DNA of 64,000 bases from Prochilodus magdalenae (Eukaryota > Chordata > Actinopteri > Characiformes > Prochilodontidae): the NCBI GenBank assembly GCA_024036415.1, contig JAMWET010005032.1:806332-870331 (forward strand). The letters are read 5' to 3'. A program made the translations under genes and the position numbers. A model generated the notes under the pieces. That model was not told the origin of the DNA. It ran no database searches and saw nothing but the letters and a program-made list of their open reading frames with translations. Position 1 is the stretch's first letter, and every line of letters starts with the position of its first letter. Positions 45,140-58,070 of this stretch are shown piece after piece.

Positions 45140-45670
45140 AGGAAGTGACTAATCCTTTGGATCTTTGTTAGATGAGACACCAACACCTGGCCGTCTGTTG
45201 GCTGTTGCAATGCCAACCACAGGGACCTCTGGAGTCTGGATGGAGTTCATGTCATTGACCGAAGATTACAAGAGCAGGAGGTGAATAATATGATGGTGCA
45301 ATTTTACAGCCTGGTAAATCAGGTTTACATAGTCCAGCTGTTTCTCTGGGACTACAGGGACCCCCACAGAGCAGACAAAAAATTAGGCACCTATGGTGAC
45401 CCAGTAGCAGCTGTGACTGGATCGGGCATGTACTAAACAAGTTTCTGGATGTAGGCTATATCAGTGTTCGACGCTCATCCATCAGAGAACTGGTCAGTTG
45501 GTCCAGATTTGGTGGAGGCCTTCCCTGGCACAGTTCCGAGGAGAATTCCCTGTAGACTGGGATTGTAGCCACCGCTGGTAGACCCGTATGACCGTACGCT
45601 TCCACACACCTGCAGATTCAGCTACGTCCTTCACACTATGGTCTTTGGCCACGCCCACATGCAGTCCCTC
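45140..45670 (-). repeat. Dispersed Tc1-like relic, inverted relative of 14945
   Basis: The section 45490-45640, read on minus, gives VKDVAESAGVCKRTVIRVYQ RWLQSQSTG, matching the HTH-like repeat at 14945. The rest is probably the same decayed element. Confidence 0.45.
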
Positions 45671-46270
45671 CTTTTAGCCAATCATTAACATCTGCTCTGG
45701 AGCGTTTTCCACACATGGAACGAGACATTCCCTGCACTGTAGCACCTCTTCCCAATCTATGGATCCCGTCACTCACACCCGCAGGGACACTATAGATATT
45801 TAATATGAATGGGAGATAACAGTAGGTCAGTCTGTACGTACAGTATAAATATTTTTATTATTATGGTCGAGCTGAATGAGGCCGAGTGGGGGCAAACAAG
45901 GTCAAACCCTGAGATTACAAGGAAAGAGTTAAATGAAACACCCACAACGCTTCCAAGGATATGAAAAATCTGGCCGCTGTTTTGGTTCTCAGCAAACTTG
46001 CAGGGGGGCTCTGGATGTGTGGGAGAGAGGAGGCCAATCTCACAGACACACTTCCTTCGGAAATGCAAGAGGTTATACTCGGATGCTGTGGTTAAACGTA
46101 TTATGAGCCACTCAGTTCTCAAAGAATGCTAAGATGTGAACCTCAGAGATGTAAATTATGTCTAATTATGTCTAAGTCGTATCTTTTTAAAACAGATACG
46201 ACTGATATAAATCAACAGAGCATGAATGAGAAAGTCTGAACTCCCAAACTATATGGTCATAGGTCATGTG
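45671..46270. other. Unassigned spacer
   Basis: Nothing recognised. Confidence 0.3.
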
Positions 46271-46275
46271 GTCAG

Positions 46276-46491
46276 ATTTACATTTCTGGCATTTAGCTGA
46301 CGCTCTTATCCAGAGCGACTTACAAGGTTAATCACATTACAGGTGGGCCAATGCAGTGTTAGGAGTCTTGCCCATAGACTCTTATTGGTATAGCACAGCA
46401 TCACCCAGACCGGGATTCGAACCCCAGTCTCCCACGTGTGGTGGTGGCTATTTGGGGGTAGTGGTGTCATCCGCTGAGCTACACCAACCAC
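46276..46491 (-). mobile_element. tRNA-derived SINE (minus copy)
   Basis: On the minus strand a tRNA-like head has an A box TAGCTCAGCGG (46471-46481) and a B box GGTTCGAATCC (46413-46423). It is followed by a body and the conserved fish tail GCGTCAGCTAAATGCC. No acceptor stem can be drawn, so it is a SINE rather than a tRNA gene. It is the same family as 59014-59237. Confidence 0.85.
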
Positions 46492-46492
46492 A

Positions 46493-47128
46493 CATATGGT
46501 CGGTAAGGTGGTAGGTGGTCATATGGTCAAGTGGTGAGTGGTCATATGGTCACTAAGGTGGTAGGTGATTATGTGGTCAAGTGGTAGGTGATTATATGGT
46601 CAAGTGGTGAGTGGTCATATGGTCAGTAAGGTGGTAAGTGGTCATATGGTCAAGTGGTAAGTGGTCATATGGTCAAATGGTGAGTGGTCATATGGTCAGT
46701 AAGGTGGTAAGTGGTCATATGGTCAAGTGATGAGTGGTCATATGGTCAGTAAGGTGGTAGGTGGTTATATGGTCAAGTGGTAAGTGGTCATATGGTCAAG
46801 TGGTGAGTGGTCATATGGTCAGTAAGGTGGTAGGTGGTTATATGGTCAAGTGGTGAGTGGTCATATGGTCAGTAAGGTGGTAGGTGGTTATATGGTCAAG
46901 TGGTGAGTGGTCATATGGTCAGTAAGGTGGTAGGTGGTCATATGGTCAAGTGGTGAGTGGTCATATGGTCAGTAAGGTGGTAGGTGGTTATATGGTCAAG
47001 TGGTGAGTGGTCATATGGTCAGTAAGGTGGTAGGTGGTTATATGGTCAAGTGGTGAGTGGTCATATGGTCAGTAAGGTGGTAGGTGGTTATATGGTCAAG
47101 TGGTGAGTGGTCATATGGTCAGTATGGT
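46493..47128. repeat. 50-bp minisatellite, ~13 units
   Basis: Units of TGGTCAAGTGGTGAGTGGTC ATATGGTCAGTAAGGTGGTA GGTGGTTATA (50 bp) start directly after the SINE. The early part is more irregular. Confidence 0.95.
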
Positions 47129-47454
47129 CAGCTGGCGCCGCTTTCCACCGCTGGAGACGTTCCTGGAGAGGAAAGGGAGGAGGATTGATGGCGAACGTTT
47201 CTTCCAGACTGGCAGTGAGTTACGAGGGAGGACGAGGGCCTGCGCTTTTCCCTATATGTTCTGATTGGGGTGGACACTGATAGGGGTGGCTGATATGTGG
47301 CACCCCCTATTGTCTGGAGGATGAAATCGACAGGTTGTGGCATCTACAGATCGCTTTCTGGGAGAAACAGGTGTGACTAAAATGATCAAATTTGACAGCT
47401 ATTATATGCAAAGCATGTTGGGAAACCGAGCATGTAACAACAGTAGGAACGATG
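47129..47454. other. Unassigned spacer
   Basis: Nothing recognised. Confidence 0.3.
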
Positions 47455-47690
47455 GCCTCCTATTTCTACGGTAGTCCATTTCGACTATGTGCAATAAAAC
47501 TCAGGAATCTATTTCTATTTCTACTATTTATATTATCTTATCTTTATTATATTATCTTATATTTATTTAAAATATTTATTATTATTATGTGTATATGTCC
47601 TGACACCTCTGTTCTCTCCTCTGTGCTGCTGTAACATTGCAACGTTCCCCACTGTGGGTTCAATAAAGGATTATCTTATCTTATATAGGT
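47455..47690 (+). mobile_element. 3' end of a non-LTR retrotransposon
   Basis: The motif CCCCACTGTGGGTTCAATAA AGGATTATCTTATCTTATA is the typical 3' terminus of fish Rex/L2-like LINEs: a short hairpin (CCCAC-TGTGGG), AATAAAG, then an ATCTT tail. Only the last 200 bp or so is present. Confidence 0.6.
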
Positions 47691-48450
47691 AAATATTGTA
47701 GGACCTATTAGAGAAACAGGACTGTTCATTGAGCTTACTGGAGTACGGCCGAAGCCTCTCAATGTGAGTACTCAAGTCTACTGGCCCAGGTTAAGACCCA
47801 TAGCTGTCATTTTTGAGGTGTGTGCAGGATATGTGGATATTAGCACAACTTTTTCCTGGCACCTACACAATAAGACTGGCCATGGCCTGTTTTTCCTAGT
47901 TGCCCACTGTGCTAGACTGGCCAGTTAAAATAATCCTGGGAGCTCAGTGGATCCTCTGTTTGAATGTAGCACTGCACCTAATGGTTGGTTAAGGCCTTTT
48001 CCCAAAGTCCACATTTTGGGTTTACGGTTGCGCCCTCTGATTTCAGTGATGTATTACCATAAGTACAAATATTTATTCAGTTATGGAGTGTGTATATGTC
48101 CTGACACCTCTGTTCTCTCCGCTGAGGCTGCTGACCACATTGCAAGTATACACCCCACTGTGGGTTCAGATAATGGTGTCCTGTGATAATCCATATCTTA
48201 TCTTATGCAGATGGTAGGTAGGGGTGGATTGTAGGACCTGGACGTGTAGAGAACCAGGACTGTTCATCTTGAGCTTACTGCCGAGTACGGGCCGTTGGCC
48301 TCTCAATGTGAGTCACTCAAGTCTCAGTACTGGCCCAGTACTGTTTTTTGTCTTTAAGACCCATAGCTGTGGGTGGCGCCGTTTTGAGGTGTTTGCAGGA
48401 TATGTGGATCTAATCTAGCATCAACTTTTTCCTGGCACCTATACAATAAG
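47580..48450. repeat. Imperfect ~0.5-kb tandem duplication including the LINE tail
   Basis: GTGTATATGTCCTGACACCT occurs at 47589 and 48090 (offset 501), and the paired ends (CAATAAGACT-) at 47868 and 48444 (offset 576). The second copy carries many small extra insertions. Near 48170-48225 it has two pieces of the Tc1 family (AATGGTGTCCTGTGATAATCC and GCAGATGGTAGGTAGGGGTG) around ATATCTTATCTTAT. Confidence 0.8.
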
Positions 48451-50410
48451 ACTTAATTTAATTTAATAATTATAACATCCAATCCTAGATCATCATCATT
48501 TATTGTTCCTGCTAACCTTTATCTTTCTGATCAAATCTGGGAAAGTTTATGACTTCAACCTCACCCAGTATGTTGAGCATTTGCACAAGGCCGAAGCAGC
48601 AGCGGCAGCAGCAGCCAGAGCTTAAGGACAGCGGCTCATTGTGGGCAGCAGCAAGAACTTTTGGCAGCTGGCTGGAGGCCAGATAGTAACCGGCTTAATG
48701 AAGTTCTCTGGGAGTCCACAGCAGCATAGTGTTTCCATTGCACTTGCTGGATCGAACCAGCCCAAACCGCCACCTTCTTTGACCCCAAGTTTTAATTTTT
48801 TCCGTCCTTACCCTGGCTAGCGCTTCGGCGGTGGTGTTTACACACCCATGGGTGTACACAAAATATTTTAGGGGAGGAATGAGGGCTTACGCAAGGCTTT
48901 GGCGATCTCGCTGCGTGAAGTAGGTTATACAATGCCTTACATAAAGCTTTGGCTTAATGCAGCGAGCTATAGCGTCATACAGGACCGGTCATAAGTTTAG
49001 AGACGGCTCCTCATAGCAGGCTCTCCTTATGTTGATCTTAAAGCTGCACTGTAGAGTAAAAATGAAGACACCAAACTATGAAACAGCACTCATGGAATTA
49101 TCCAGTCCACCTTAAAACCCTCCAGAATGGGACTTGGAGTGGCTTTCTTAACCCGCAGTGGAGGCTAATACGACGAGACATTTTCCTAAGCAGTTTTGGG
49201 CCAATTCTATTGGTCTGTCTATCATGAATATTCATGAGCTAGAGCTTTTAGACTGTGCAGAAATAGAGAAGTTTTAGCACAGCTAAATATATATTAGAGG
49301 TGGAGATATGGAGGAATATCATACTGGGGTACATCAAGAGTATACGTGGTATATCAGGATACGGACTGTCTCAGACTTCCATCAGTCGGAGCTGTTACCT
49401 GTACGACTGTAGAGTCTAAGACCACCAACACCATCCATTTAGAGAGGCGTGCCTAAACTTTTGACCTTCCACTTCCAGATGATGCTTCCTGTAGCCCATT
49501 TGTCTGGGTATGTTTGGATGCTAGACCACCAGCTCTCAAGTTTCATAGACTTCCCAGTTCTTTTCCCAAGCGTAGAGGAAACGGTGTCGACATGCCTTTG
49601 GCGTATATTCATCGTTAATCTGACGTACTCTAAGTTCCCGTTAAAGCCTACAAATATAAAGAGCCAGCGGGCATTCCTTTAAAAATCCATTTATTGGGAA
49701 ACTGTTCCTGGGAACTGTGTAGGGATCCGATTCATTTGCAGGAGGATTGGAAGATTAGCTTAGCCGGTTCACTATACATGCGGATTCGTTGGGGATTCTC
49801 GGTTAGGGAGGGTGTTGTCTTAGAGGGGGTGGTGCCCATGTTACAACACGCTTGCCCTTCACTCTGGATCGACTAAATGGGGAGTGAGTGTGCTCACTTG
49901 TGTGAACACATGGTACCGTCGTATCAAAGGAGGCCCAGGACTCCTACATCAGACAGGGACTAAATTCCTCCTCTCTCCAGGAATTGGTCTCCTCACTTCC
50001 CAGGCGTTTACCGACAGCTGCTCAAAGACGAAGGGACGCTACACAAGGGTTGGCACGGCCCCTTGCTGGCTGCCGGCAGGTTTCAAACAAGTTCATAATG
50101 TAATGAAATACTGGAACGTCTCACTTCCAACATCCGTGTCCTAAATGTTCTATAGGGACGGAACTATGGTTCTATGGCACCGGAGCCATGTTGGCTGGAG
50201 ATGTTTGGTTGGTGGACTAGAATGATATAGTTGTGAGGTGCTACTGGATGCTGGTGTTTCTGGTAGAAATGGCCTATCAGAGATTCGCACTCAATTTAGC
50301 GACTCGAGTTCGAGTTGCACTTGAGTTGCATATAAATAGATTTCAGACTTGTAACTCGTCTATAATGACTCCCGACTCGACTTGGACCAAGTTTCTTTCC
50401 ATGACCATCC
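48451..50410. other. Unassigned ~2 kb
   Basis: It begins with a fragment of the Tc1 tail at 48485-48530 (CATCATTTATTGTTCCTG). A short AGCAGCAGCGGCAGCAGCAG stretch is at 48595. No gene, splice pair or further element was recognised. Confidence 0.35.
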
Positions 50411-50411
50411 T

Positions 50412-51676
50412 TGACCAAGTTGACTTGGACTCTAGCCTAAAGACTTGTGAGTTGACTTGGACTCTAACCTAAAGACTCGTGACTTGACTTGGACTCTAGC
50501 TTATAGACTCATGACTTGACTTGGACTCTAGCTTATAGACTCGTGACTTGACTTGGACTCTAACCTAAAGACTCGTGACTTGACTTGGACTCTAACCTAA
50601 AGACTCGTGACTTGACTTGGACCCTAACCTAAAGACTGGTGACTTGACTTGGACTCTAGCCTATAGACTTGTGACTTGACTTGGACTCTAGCCTAACGAC
50701 TAATGACTTGACTTGGACTCTAACCTAAAGACTTGTGACTTGCCTTGGACTGTAACCTAAAGACTCGTGACTTGACTTGGACTCTAACCTATAGACTCGT
50801 GACTTGACTTGGACTCTAGCCTATAGCCTCATGACTTGACTTGGACTCTAACCTAAAGACTCGTGACTTGACTTGGACTCTAACCTATAGACTCGTGACT
50901 TGACTTGGACTCTAGCCTATAGCCTCATGACTTGACTTGGACTCTAGCCTAAAGACTCGTGACTTGACTTGGACTCTAGCCTATAGACTCGTGACTTGAC
51001 TTGGACTCTAGCCTAAAAACTTGTGACTTGACTTGGACCCTAACATAAAGACTCGTGACTTGATTGGACTCTAGCCTAAAGACTCGTAACTTGACTTGGA
51101 CTCTAACTTAAAGACTCGTAACTTGACTTGGACTCTAGCCTAAAGACTTGTGACTTGACTTGGACTCTAACCTAAAGACTCGTGACTTGACTTGGACTCT
51201 AACCTAAAGACTCGTGACTTGACTTGGACTCTAGTCTAAAGACTCGTGACTTGACTTGGACCCTAACCTAAAGACTCGTGACTTGACTTGGACCCTAACC
51301 TAAAGACTTGTGACTTGACTTGGACTCTAACCTAAAGACTCGTGACTTGACTTGGACCCTAACCTAAAGACTCGTGACTTGACTTGGACCCTAACCTAAA
51401 GACTTGTGACTTGACTTGGACTCTAACCTAAAGACTCGTGACTTGACTTGGACTCTAGCCTATAGCCTCGTGACTTGACTTGGACTCTAACCTAAAGACT
51501 TGTGACTTGACTTGAACTCTAACCTATAGACTCGTGACTTGACTCGGACTCTAGCCTATAGACTCGTGACTTGACTTGGACTCTAGCCTAACGACTCGTG
51601 TCTTGACTTGGACCCTAACCTAAAGACTCGTGTCTTGACTTGGACTCTAACCTATAGACTCGTGACTTGACTGGAC
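50412..51676. repeat. 32-bp minisatellite, ~40 units
   Basis: The unit is GACTCGTGACTTGACTTGGA CTCTAACCTAAA (32 bp) with variants AGCCTATA and AGCTTATA. The frames are closed by stops. Confidence 0.96.
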
Positions 51677-52123
51677 TTGTATCTTGTATTTTTGCGCGGC
51701 TAAAACCCTGGAAACCTCATTATTTTACTACGTCTAATATGTCAAGTATGAAGAAGAGGAATAGCGCCAGGTGTATGCAGCTGCTGGAGATAGTGGACAA
51801 CAGCCCAGAGACCTTCTGTAGCTGCCTATTCATGAGACATGAACTGGCCTCATGAAACTGCTCATGTTTTTTGTTTTTCAACTGTTCGGAAGTTTCGGAT
51901 CACTCGCTGACCTCCTGGAATACAGTTGGAGTTTTTGTGTCCACAGCAGGAAAGTGTTTTAATTACACTCACTGACTTAAGAGCTGTCAACGTCTTTAGC
52001 CCAGCCCAGTACTTCTGTAGCAGTGTTTACTGACTCATACTCGGGGAGATCAGTAAGTGGCCAGTGAGTAAGAGCAGAGGGTGTGTGTTTCGAATGAAGA
52101 GGCCCGTGAGTGACGGTGCAGGG
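51677..52123. other. Unassigned spacer
   Basis: Nothing recognised. Confidence 0.3.
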
Positions 52124-52844
<721 letters not shown>

Positions 52845-52977
52845 ATTAGGGGGACTAAGAGGGAGACATTGTATCTTGTTGTATGAATTATGAATTGAGT
52901 GTGTGTCCTGAGAGTCCTGGAGTGGAGTCCTCAGCACTGGTAGCCCCTCAGTGTGATCCATCAGCATTGGTCTGCTC

Positions 52978-53020
52978 ATAGAGAAGACAGATAAGAGAGA
53001 GACAGATAAGAGAGAGACAG

Positions 53021-53060
<40 letters not shown>

Positions 53061-53061
53061 T

Positions 53062-53103
<42 letters not shown>

Positions 53104-53142
53104 TAAGAGAGAGAGAGATAAGAGAGAGAGAGAGAGACAGAT

Positions 53143-53188
<46 letters not shown>

Positions 53189-53205
53189 TGAGAGGGAGAG
53201 AGGTT
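52978..53205. repeat. GA-rich array with GACAGATAAGA units
   Basis: GA runs are interspersed with GACAGATAAGAGA. It is related in style to the large array at 55560. Confidence 0.95.
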
Positions 53206-53299
53206 TAGGTATGTGGTCCATTTATGGGGAAGTGTAAATTAGAATGGTAACAGATGGTATCAGCTGAATGCTTGTGCATTGTGCAAGTTTTGAGTCTAG

Positions 53300-53755
53300 T
53301 TTTTCAAGTCTCGGGGTCTCTAATAAGACATGGTGGGGGTTTCTAATAAAGTGGCCAGTTAGTGGAAGCACTAGGTAGGGGTTTTTAATAAAGTGGCCAG
53401 TGAGTGAAAGTAGACGGTGAGTGTTTCTAATAAAGTGGCCAGTAAGTGGAAGTGCTAGGTAGGGGTTTCTAATAAAGTGGCCAGTGAGTGAAAGTAGACA
53501 GGTGGTGTTTCTGATAAAGTGGCCAGTGAGTGAAAATACAAAGTAGGTGTTTCTAATAAAGTGGCCAGTGAGTGGAAGCACTAGGCTGGTGTTTCTGATA
53601 AAGTGGCCAGTGAGTGGAAGTAGACGGTTGGTGTTTCTAATAAAGTGGCCAGTGAGTGAAAGTAGACGGTTGGTGTTTCTAATAAAGTGGCCAGTGAGTG
53701 AAAGTAGACGGTTGGTGTTTCTGATAAAGTGGCCAGTGGTTGGAAGCACTAGTTA
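53300..53755. repeat. 42-bp satellite, short inverted array (~10 units)
   Basis: AATAAAGTGGCCAGTGAGTG recurs every 42 bp (for example 53639 and 53681). It is the reverse complement of the unit at 40770-44350. Confidence 0.95.
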
Positions 53756-54962
53756 GGGGTTTGTGGTATATACTGTATGTGTAGCGAGTAAAAAGTCGTG
53801 GGTATTTTACTTCCTGTAACTGTTACTTACTTCGCCTCCAGACTGGAATTCTATTCGGATTTCCACACCTGCTACAGAATTCCAGTTCTACACTGGGTGT
53901 CTGCGGATATAGGTTCAGCTGATGGTTATACGACGTGGCAGCCAGCATGTGATCTACAGGTCCGGATGTCTTCGGTGATATGACCTACTATGACTATTTT
54001 GACAGTGTCCATTCCTCGAGTCAGCTCTGACTCTGGAGGCCATATGGACAGTGTTTTTCCAGAATGTCGTGCCTTGTTCAAGATTCCTCTGATTCTCTCC
54101 ATCCATCATACTTTCCTTCTTTTACTTTGGACATCTGAGCGGCTTCACTGTGGCTGTCTGGGCTGATTTGGTGCTCGGTTGGCATTCCGGGGAATTCTCA
54201 AATGTCTTCTCCAACACCAAGATACAAGGGCATCTAGATTTTTCCTGGATTCTGGTTTTTCCATGTCCAGCTTTCAGATTCATAAAGAACCAAAGAAGCA
54301 CATATCGACTTCCTCCCTGAAATCCTTGTCCAGCATTCCCTGGGAATACCACCCGCCCCGGTATTCCCAGGGGTTCCCAGACTGGCTACTTTGGCGCTAG
54401 CTAGCCTCCAACTCACGTTACGTTCATCAGCTACAAACAACAGCTCCTCGTCTGGAAGCACTCTTTCCTAGTTTGGTCGACCCTCCACACATTAACCGAG
54501 ATCTTCCTCTTCTCCTCACCTCGTCCTCTGGGAAAGCTACTGTCTCCTGGGAAACTGGATATGGTTTCAGGAATCCTCTTGCTAAGTTTTCCAGAGGCTT
54601 TGAAGAACCAACTGGGTGAACCAGTTTGCTACAGCGCCACCCTGAGGCAGACCAGTGCGGCAGCTCTAGTTAGTTAAGGACACCGAAGCTAAACAAGGAC
54701 AGCAGAATGTCGTGATAACTTCATTTCAGAGGACATTGAGACCTTTCAGGGGGTCCAGAAGGGTAATCAGGGGACCCCTGGAATCTTGATCGTTCCTTTG
54801 CTGTTCCTAAATCCTGCTGGAACATCTGGCAGTTCTGTTTGAATTCCTGTGGCTTTCTGTGTTTATGAAGATCTCGAGGCCTGACTGACTTCATTGTCTT
54901 CCAGTGAATTTGTCTTGGCAGCTCTTCCTTGTTTTCCCTGCCACCCTTTCTTCTTTCTTCAG
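53756..54962. other. Unassigned spacer with a palindrome
   Basis: No gene recognised. The perfect 13-bp-arm palindrome at 54338-54372 lies here. Confidence 0.35.
54338..54372. repeat. Perfect inverted repeat, 13-bp arms, 9-bp loop
   Basis: CCCTGGGAATACC (54338-54350) and GGTATTCCCAGGG (54360-54372) are exact reverse complements separated by ACCCGCCCC. Confidence 0.9.
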
Positions 54963-55020
54963 TTTTTATTTACATGTATTGTATTAAGCAAATGCTCTCA
55001 CTCAGAGCGACCTACAGCCC
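54963..55020. repeat. SINE/LINE tail fragment
   Basis: TTAAGCAAATGCTCTCACTC AGAGCGACCTACAG resembles the fish SINE tail (GCTCT-AGAGCGACTTAC). Confidence 0.5.
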
Positions 55021-55071
55021 TGCTCAGTGTTCCGTTGGATAATGTTTCCCAGCTAGTATAAACGATCAATC

Positions 55072-55560
55072 GCCATCAATCAGTCAGTCGATCAATGTTT
55101 ATTTGGATAGCGCTTTTTACAATCAGCGTTGTCTCAAACCAAACCAGGCTCAAGGGCGGAACCCAACCTCCTCAGGTGGAACCCGGATGAGACGAGAAAG
55201 ACAGAACTAACAGGAGAAGGAGATTAGAACATCCATTAGATCCAGTCTGATTAGAGCCAGTCTGATTAGATCCAGTCTGATTAGATCCAGTCTGATTAGA
55301 TCCAGTCTGATTAGATCCAGTCTGATTAGTCCAGTAGGGAGTAACTGCACAGGTGGAGCAGACCCATAGATGGAGTTCATGATCAGAGCCAGACGCTGGT
55401 CAGTGTAAGGTTGTGGTCATGCCGGGTGATGAACTGGAGAGACAGGGCAGGAGACCCACAGTGGAGCTGATGCTCAGGTGCCTCTAGCTGCTCTGGGGGT
55501 TCTGGTGTGATCGCTCCGGAGAAATGTCATTCCAGTGCTTAACAAAGAAGAGGAAGGACA
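55072..55560. repeat. Dispersed element, copy 2 (upstream of large GA array)
   Basis: Paralogue of 52124-52735, shorter near the start and with more GATTAGATCCAGTCT units (55250-55330). It leads into the 2.1-kb GA array at the same point where copy 1 leads into a GA run. Confidence 0.85.
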
Positions 55561-55590
55561 GAGAGAAAGAAAGAGAGAGAGAGAGAGAGG

Positions 55591-55624
<34 letters not shown>

Positions 55625-57085
55625 TGAGAGGGAGAGAAAGAGAAAGACAGATGAGAGGGAGAGAGAGAGAGACAGATGAGAGGGAGAGAGAGAGAGAGAC
55701 AGATGAGAGGGAGGGAGCGAGAAACAGATGAGAGGGAGAGAGAGAGAGACAGATGAGAGGGCGATAGAGACAGATGAGAGGGAGAGAGAGAGAGACAGAT
55801 GAGAGGGAGAGAGAGAGAGACAGATGAGAGGGAAGGAGAGAGAGACAGAGGAGAGGGAGAGAGAGAGAGACAGATGAGAGGGAGGGAGATAGAGACAGAT
55901 GAGAGGGAAGGAGAGAGAGACAGATGAGAGGGAGAGAGAGACAGATGAGAGGGAGGGAGGGAGAGAGGGACAGATGAGAGGGAGAGAGAGAGAGACAGAT
56001 GAGAGGGAGGGAGATAGAGACAGATGAGAGGGAAGGAGAGAGAGACAGATGAGAGGGAGAGAGAGACAGATGAGAGGGAGGGAGGAAGAGAGAGACAGAT
56101 GAGAGGGATGGAGATAGAGACAGATGAGAGGGAGAGAGAGAGAGACAGATGAGAGGGAGGGAGAGAGAGACAGATGAGAGGGAGGGAGAGAGAGACAGAT
56201 GAGAGGGAGGGAGAGAGAGACAGATGAGAGGGAGGGAGAGAGAGACAGATGAGAGGGAGGGGGGGAGAGAGAGACGGATGAGAGGGAGGGGGGAGAGAGA
56301 GACGGATGAGAGGGAGGGAGAGAGAAACAGATGAGAGGGAGGGAGAAAGAGACAGATGAGAGGGAGGGAGAGAGAGACAGATGAGAGGGAGGGAGAGAGA
56401 GACAGATGAGAGGGAGGGAGAGAGAGACAGATAAGAGGGAGAGAGAGAGACAGATGAGAGGGACAGAGAGAGACAGATGAGAGGGAGAGAGAGAGAGACA
56501 GATGAGAGGGAGAGAGAGAGACAGATGAGAGGGAGAGAGAGAGAGAGACCGATGAGAGGGAGAGAGAGAGAGAGTGATGAGAGGGAGAGAGAGAGAGAGT
56601 GATGAGAGGGAGAGAGAGAGAGTGATGAGAGGGAGAGAGAGAGACAGATGAGAGGGACAGAGAGAGACAGATGAGAGGGAGAGAGAGAGAGAGACCGATG
56701 AGAGGGAGAGAGAGTTGAGAGGGAGAGAGAGATGAGAGAGAGAGATGAGAGAGAGAGTGATGAGAGGGAGAGACAGATGAGAGGGAGAGAGTGATGAGAG
56801 GGAGAGAGAGAGAGAGAGTGATGAGAGGGAGAGAGAGAGAGAGTGATGAGAGGGAGAGAGTGATGAGAGGGAGAGAGAGACAGATGAGAGGGAGAGAGGG
56901 AGAGAGTGATGAGAGGGAGAGAGAGACAGATGAGAGGGAGGGGGGAGAGAGAGACGGATGAGAGGGAGGGAGAGAGAAACAGATGAGAGGGAGGGAGAAA
57001 GAGACAGATGAGAGGGAGGGAGAGAGAGACAGTTGAGAGGGAGTGAGAGAGAGAGAGATGATGAGAGGAGAGAGACAGAGAGACA

Positions 57086-57130
<45 letters not shown>

Positions 57131-57713
57131 CAGATAAGAGGGAGAGAGAGAGAGACAGATAGACGAGTGAGAGGGAGAGAGAGACAAATGAGAGGGAGAG
57201 AGAGAGAGAGACAGATAGACAGATGAGAGGGAGAGAGCGAGAGAGACAGATAGACAGGTGAGAGGGAGAGAGAGAGACAGATGAGAGGGAGAGAGAGAGA
57301 GACAGATGAGAGGGAGAGAGAGAGACAGATGAGAGGGATAGAGAGAGAGAGAGACAGATGAGAGGGAGAGAGAGAGAGAGTGATGAGAGGGAGAGAGAGA
57401 GAGTGATGAGAGGGAGAGAGAGAGACAGATGAGAGGGACAGAGAGAGACAGATGAGAGGGAGAGAGAGAGAGAGACCGATGAGAGGGAGAGAGAGAGAGA
57501 CAGATGAGAGGGACAGAGAGAGACAGATGAGAGGGAGAGAGAGAGAGAGACCGATGAGAGGGAGAGAGAGACAGATGAGAGGGAGAGAGTGATGAGAGGG
57601 AGAGAGAGACAGATGAGAGGGAGAGAGAGAGAGAGTGATGAGAGGGAGAGAGAGACAGATGAGAGGGAGAGAGAGAGAGAGTGATGAGAGGGAGAGAGAG
57701 ACAGATGAGAGGT
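55560..57713. repeat. 2.15-kb GA-rich array (GATGAGAGGGAGAGAGAGAC)
   Basis: Variable units of about 25-35 bp carry GACAGATGAGAGGGAGAG followed by GA runs, with GTGATGAGAGGG variants. Minus-strand open frames of up to 843 codons (Ser/Leu/Pro) result from the lack of T and of stops in CT-rich DNA. They are not genes. Confidence 0.97.
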
Positions 57714-58070
57714 TTGGGTGTTTGGTCGGTTTATGGAGAAATGTTAAGTGCAGTGGTGAACAGATGGTCTCAGATGTTAGCTGAGTGCTGGTGCCAGTAA
57801 GTTGTGAGTGTAGTTCTGAATGGGTCTGATTCCCGAACCGATAAAGGGAGAAGATTCCCCCTACACAAGAAAAGGCTGGACCCCCTGCTGTGGTGCTTCT
57901 GAGCCTAGGTCCTGTCAGCAGGCCGGTACCGTGTGAGCGGAGGGCGCGTGTGGGTTCGTATGAGTGAAGGAGTTCACTGAGATACCGGGGGGCCAGACCG
58001 TTCACTGATCTGTATGTTAAGAGTAGAATCTTGTAAATGAGATGAGCTCAGACACTGCCTAGAGCCAGAG
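57714..58070 (-). pseudogene. LINE reverse-transcriptase C-terminal fragment
   Basis: The minus strand reads MNGLAPRYLSELLHSYEPTR ALRSHGTGLLTGPRLRSTTA, the same C-terminal LINE segment as at 8325 but from a different subfamily. It passes directly into the GA array, whose CT-rich strand only artificially extends the frame. Confidence 0.65.

Noticed and set aside
55474..58005. 843-codon Ser/Leu/Pro open frame on the minus strand
   Set aside because: It is a CT-rich array without stops that happens to continue from a LINE fragment; not a gene.
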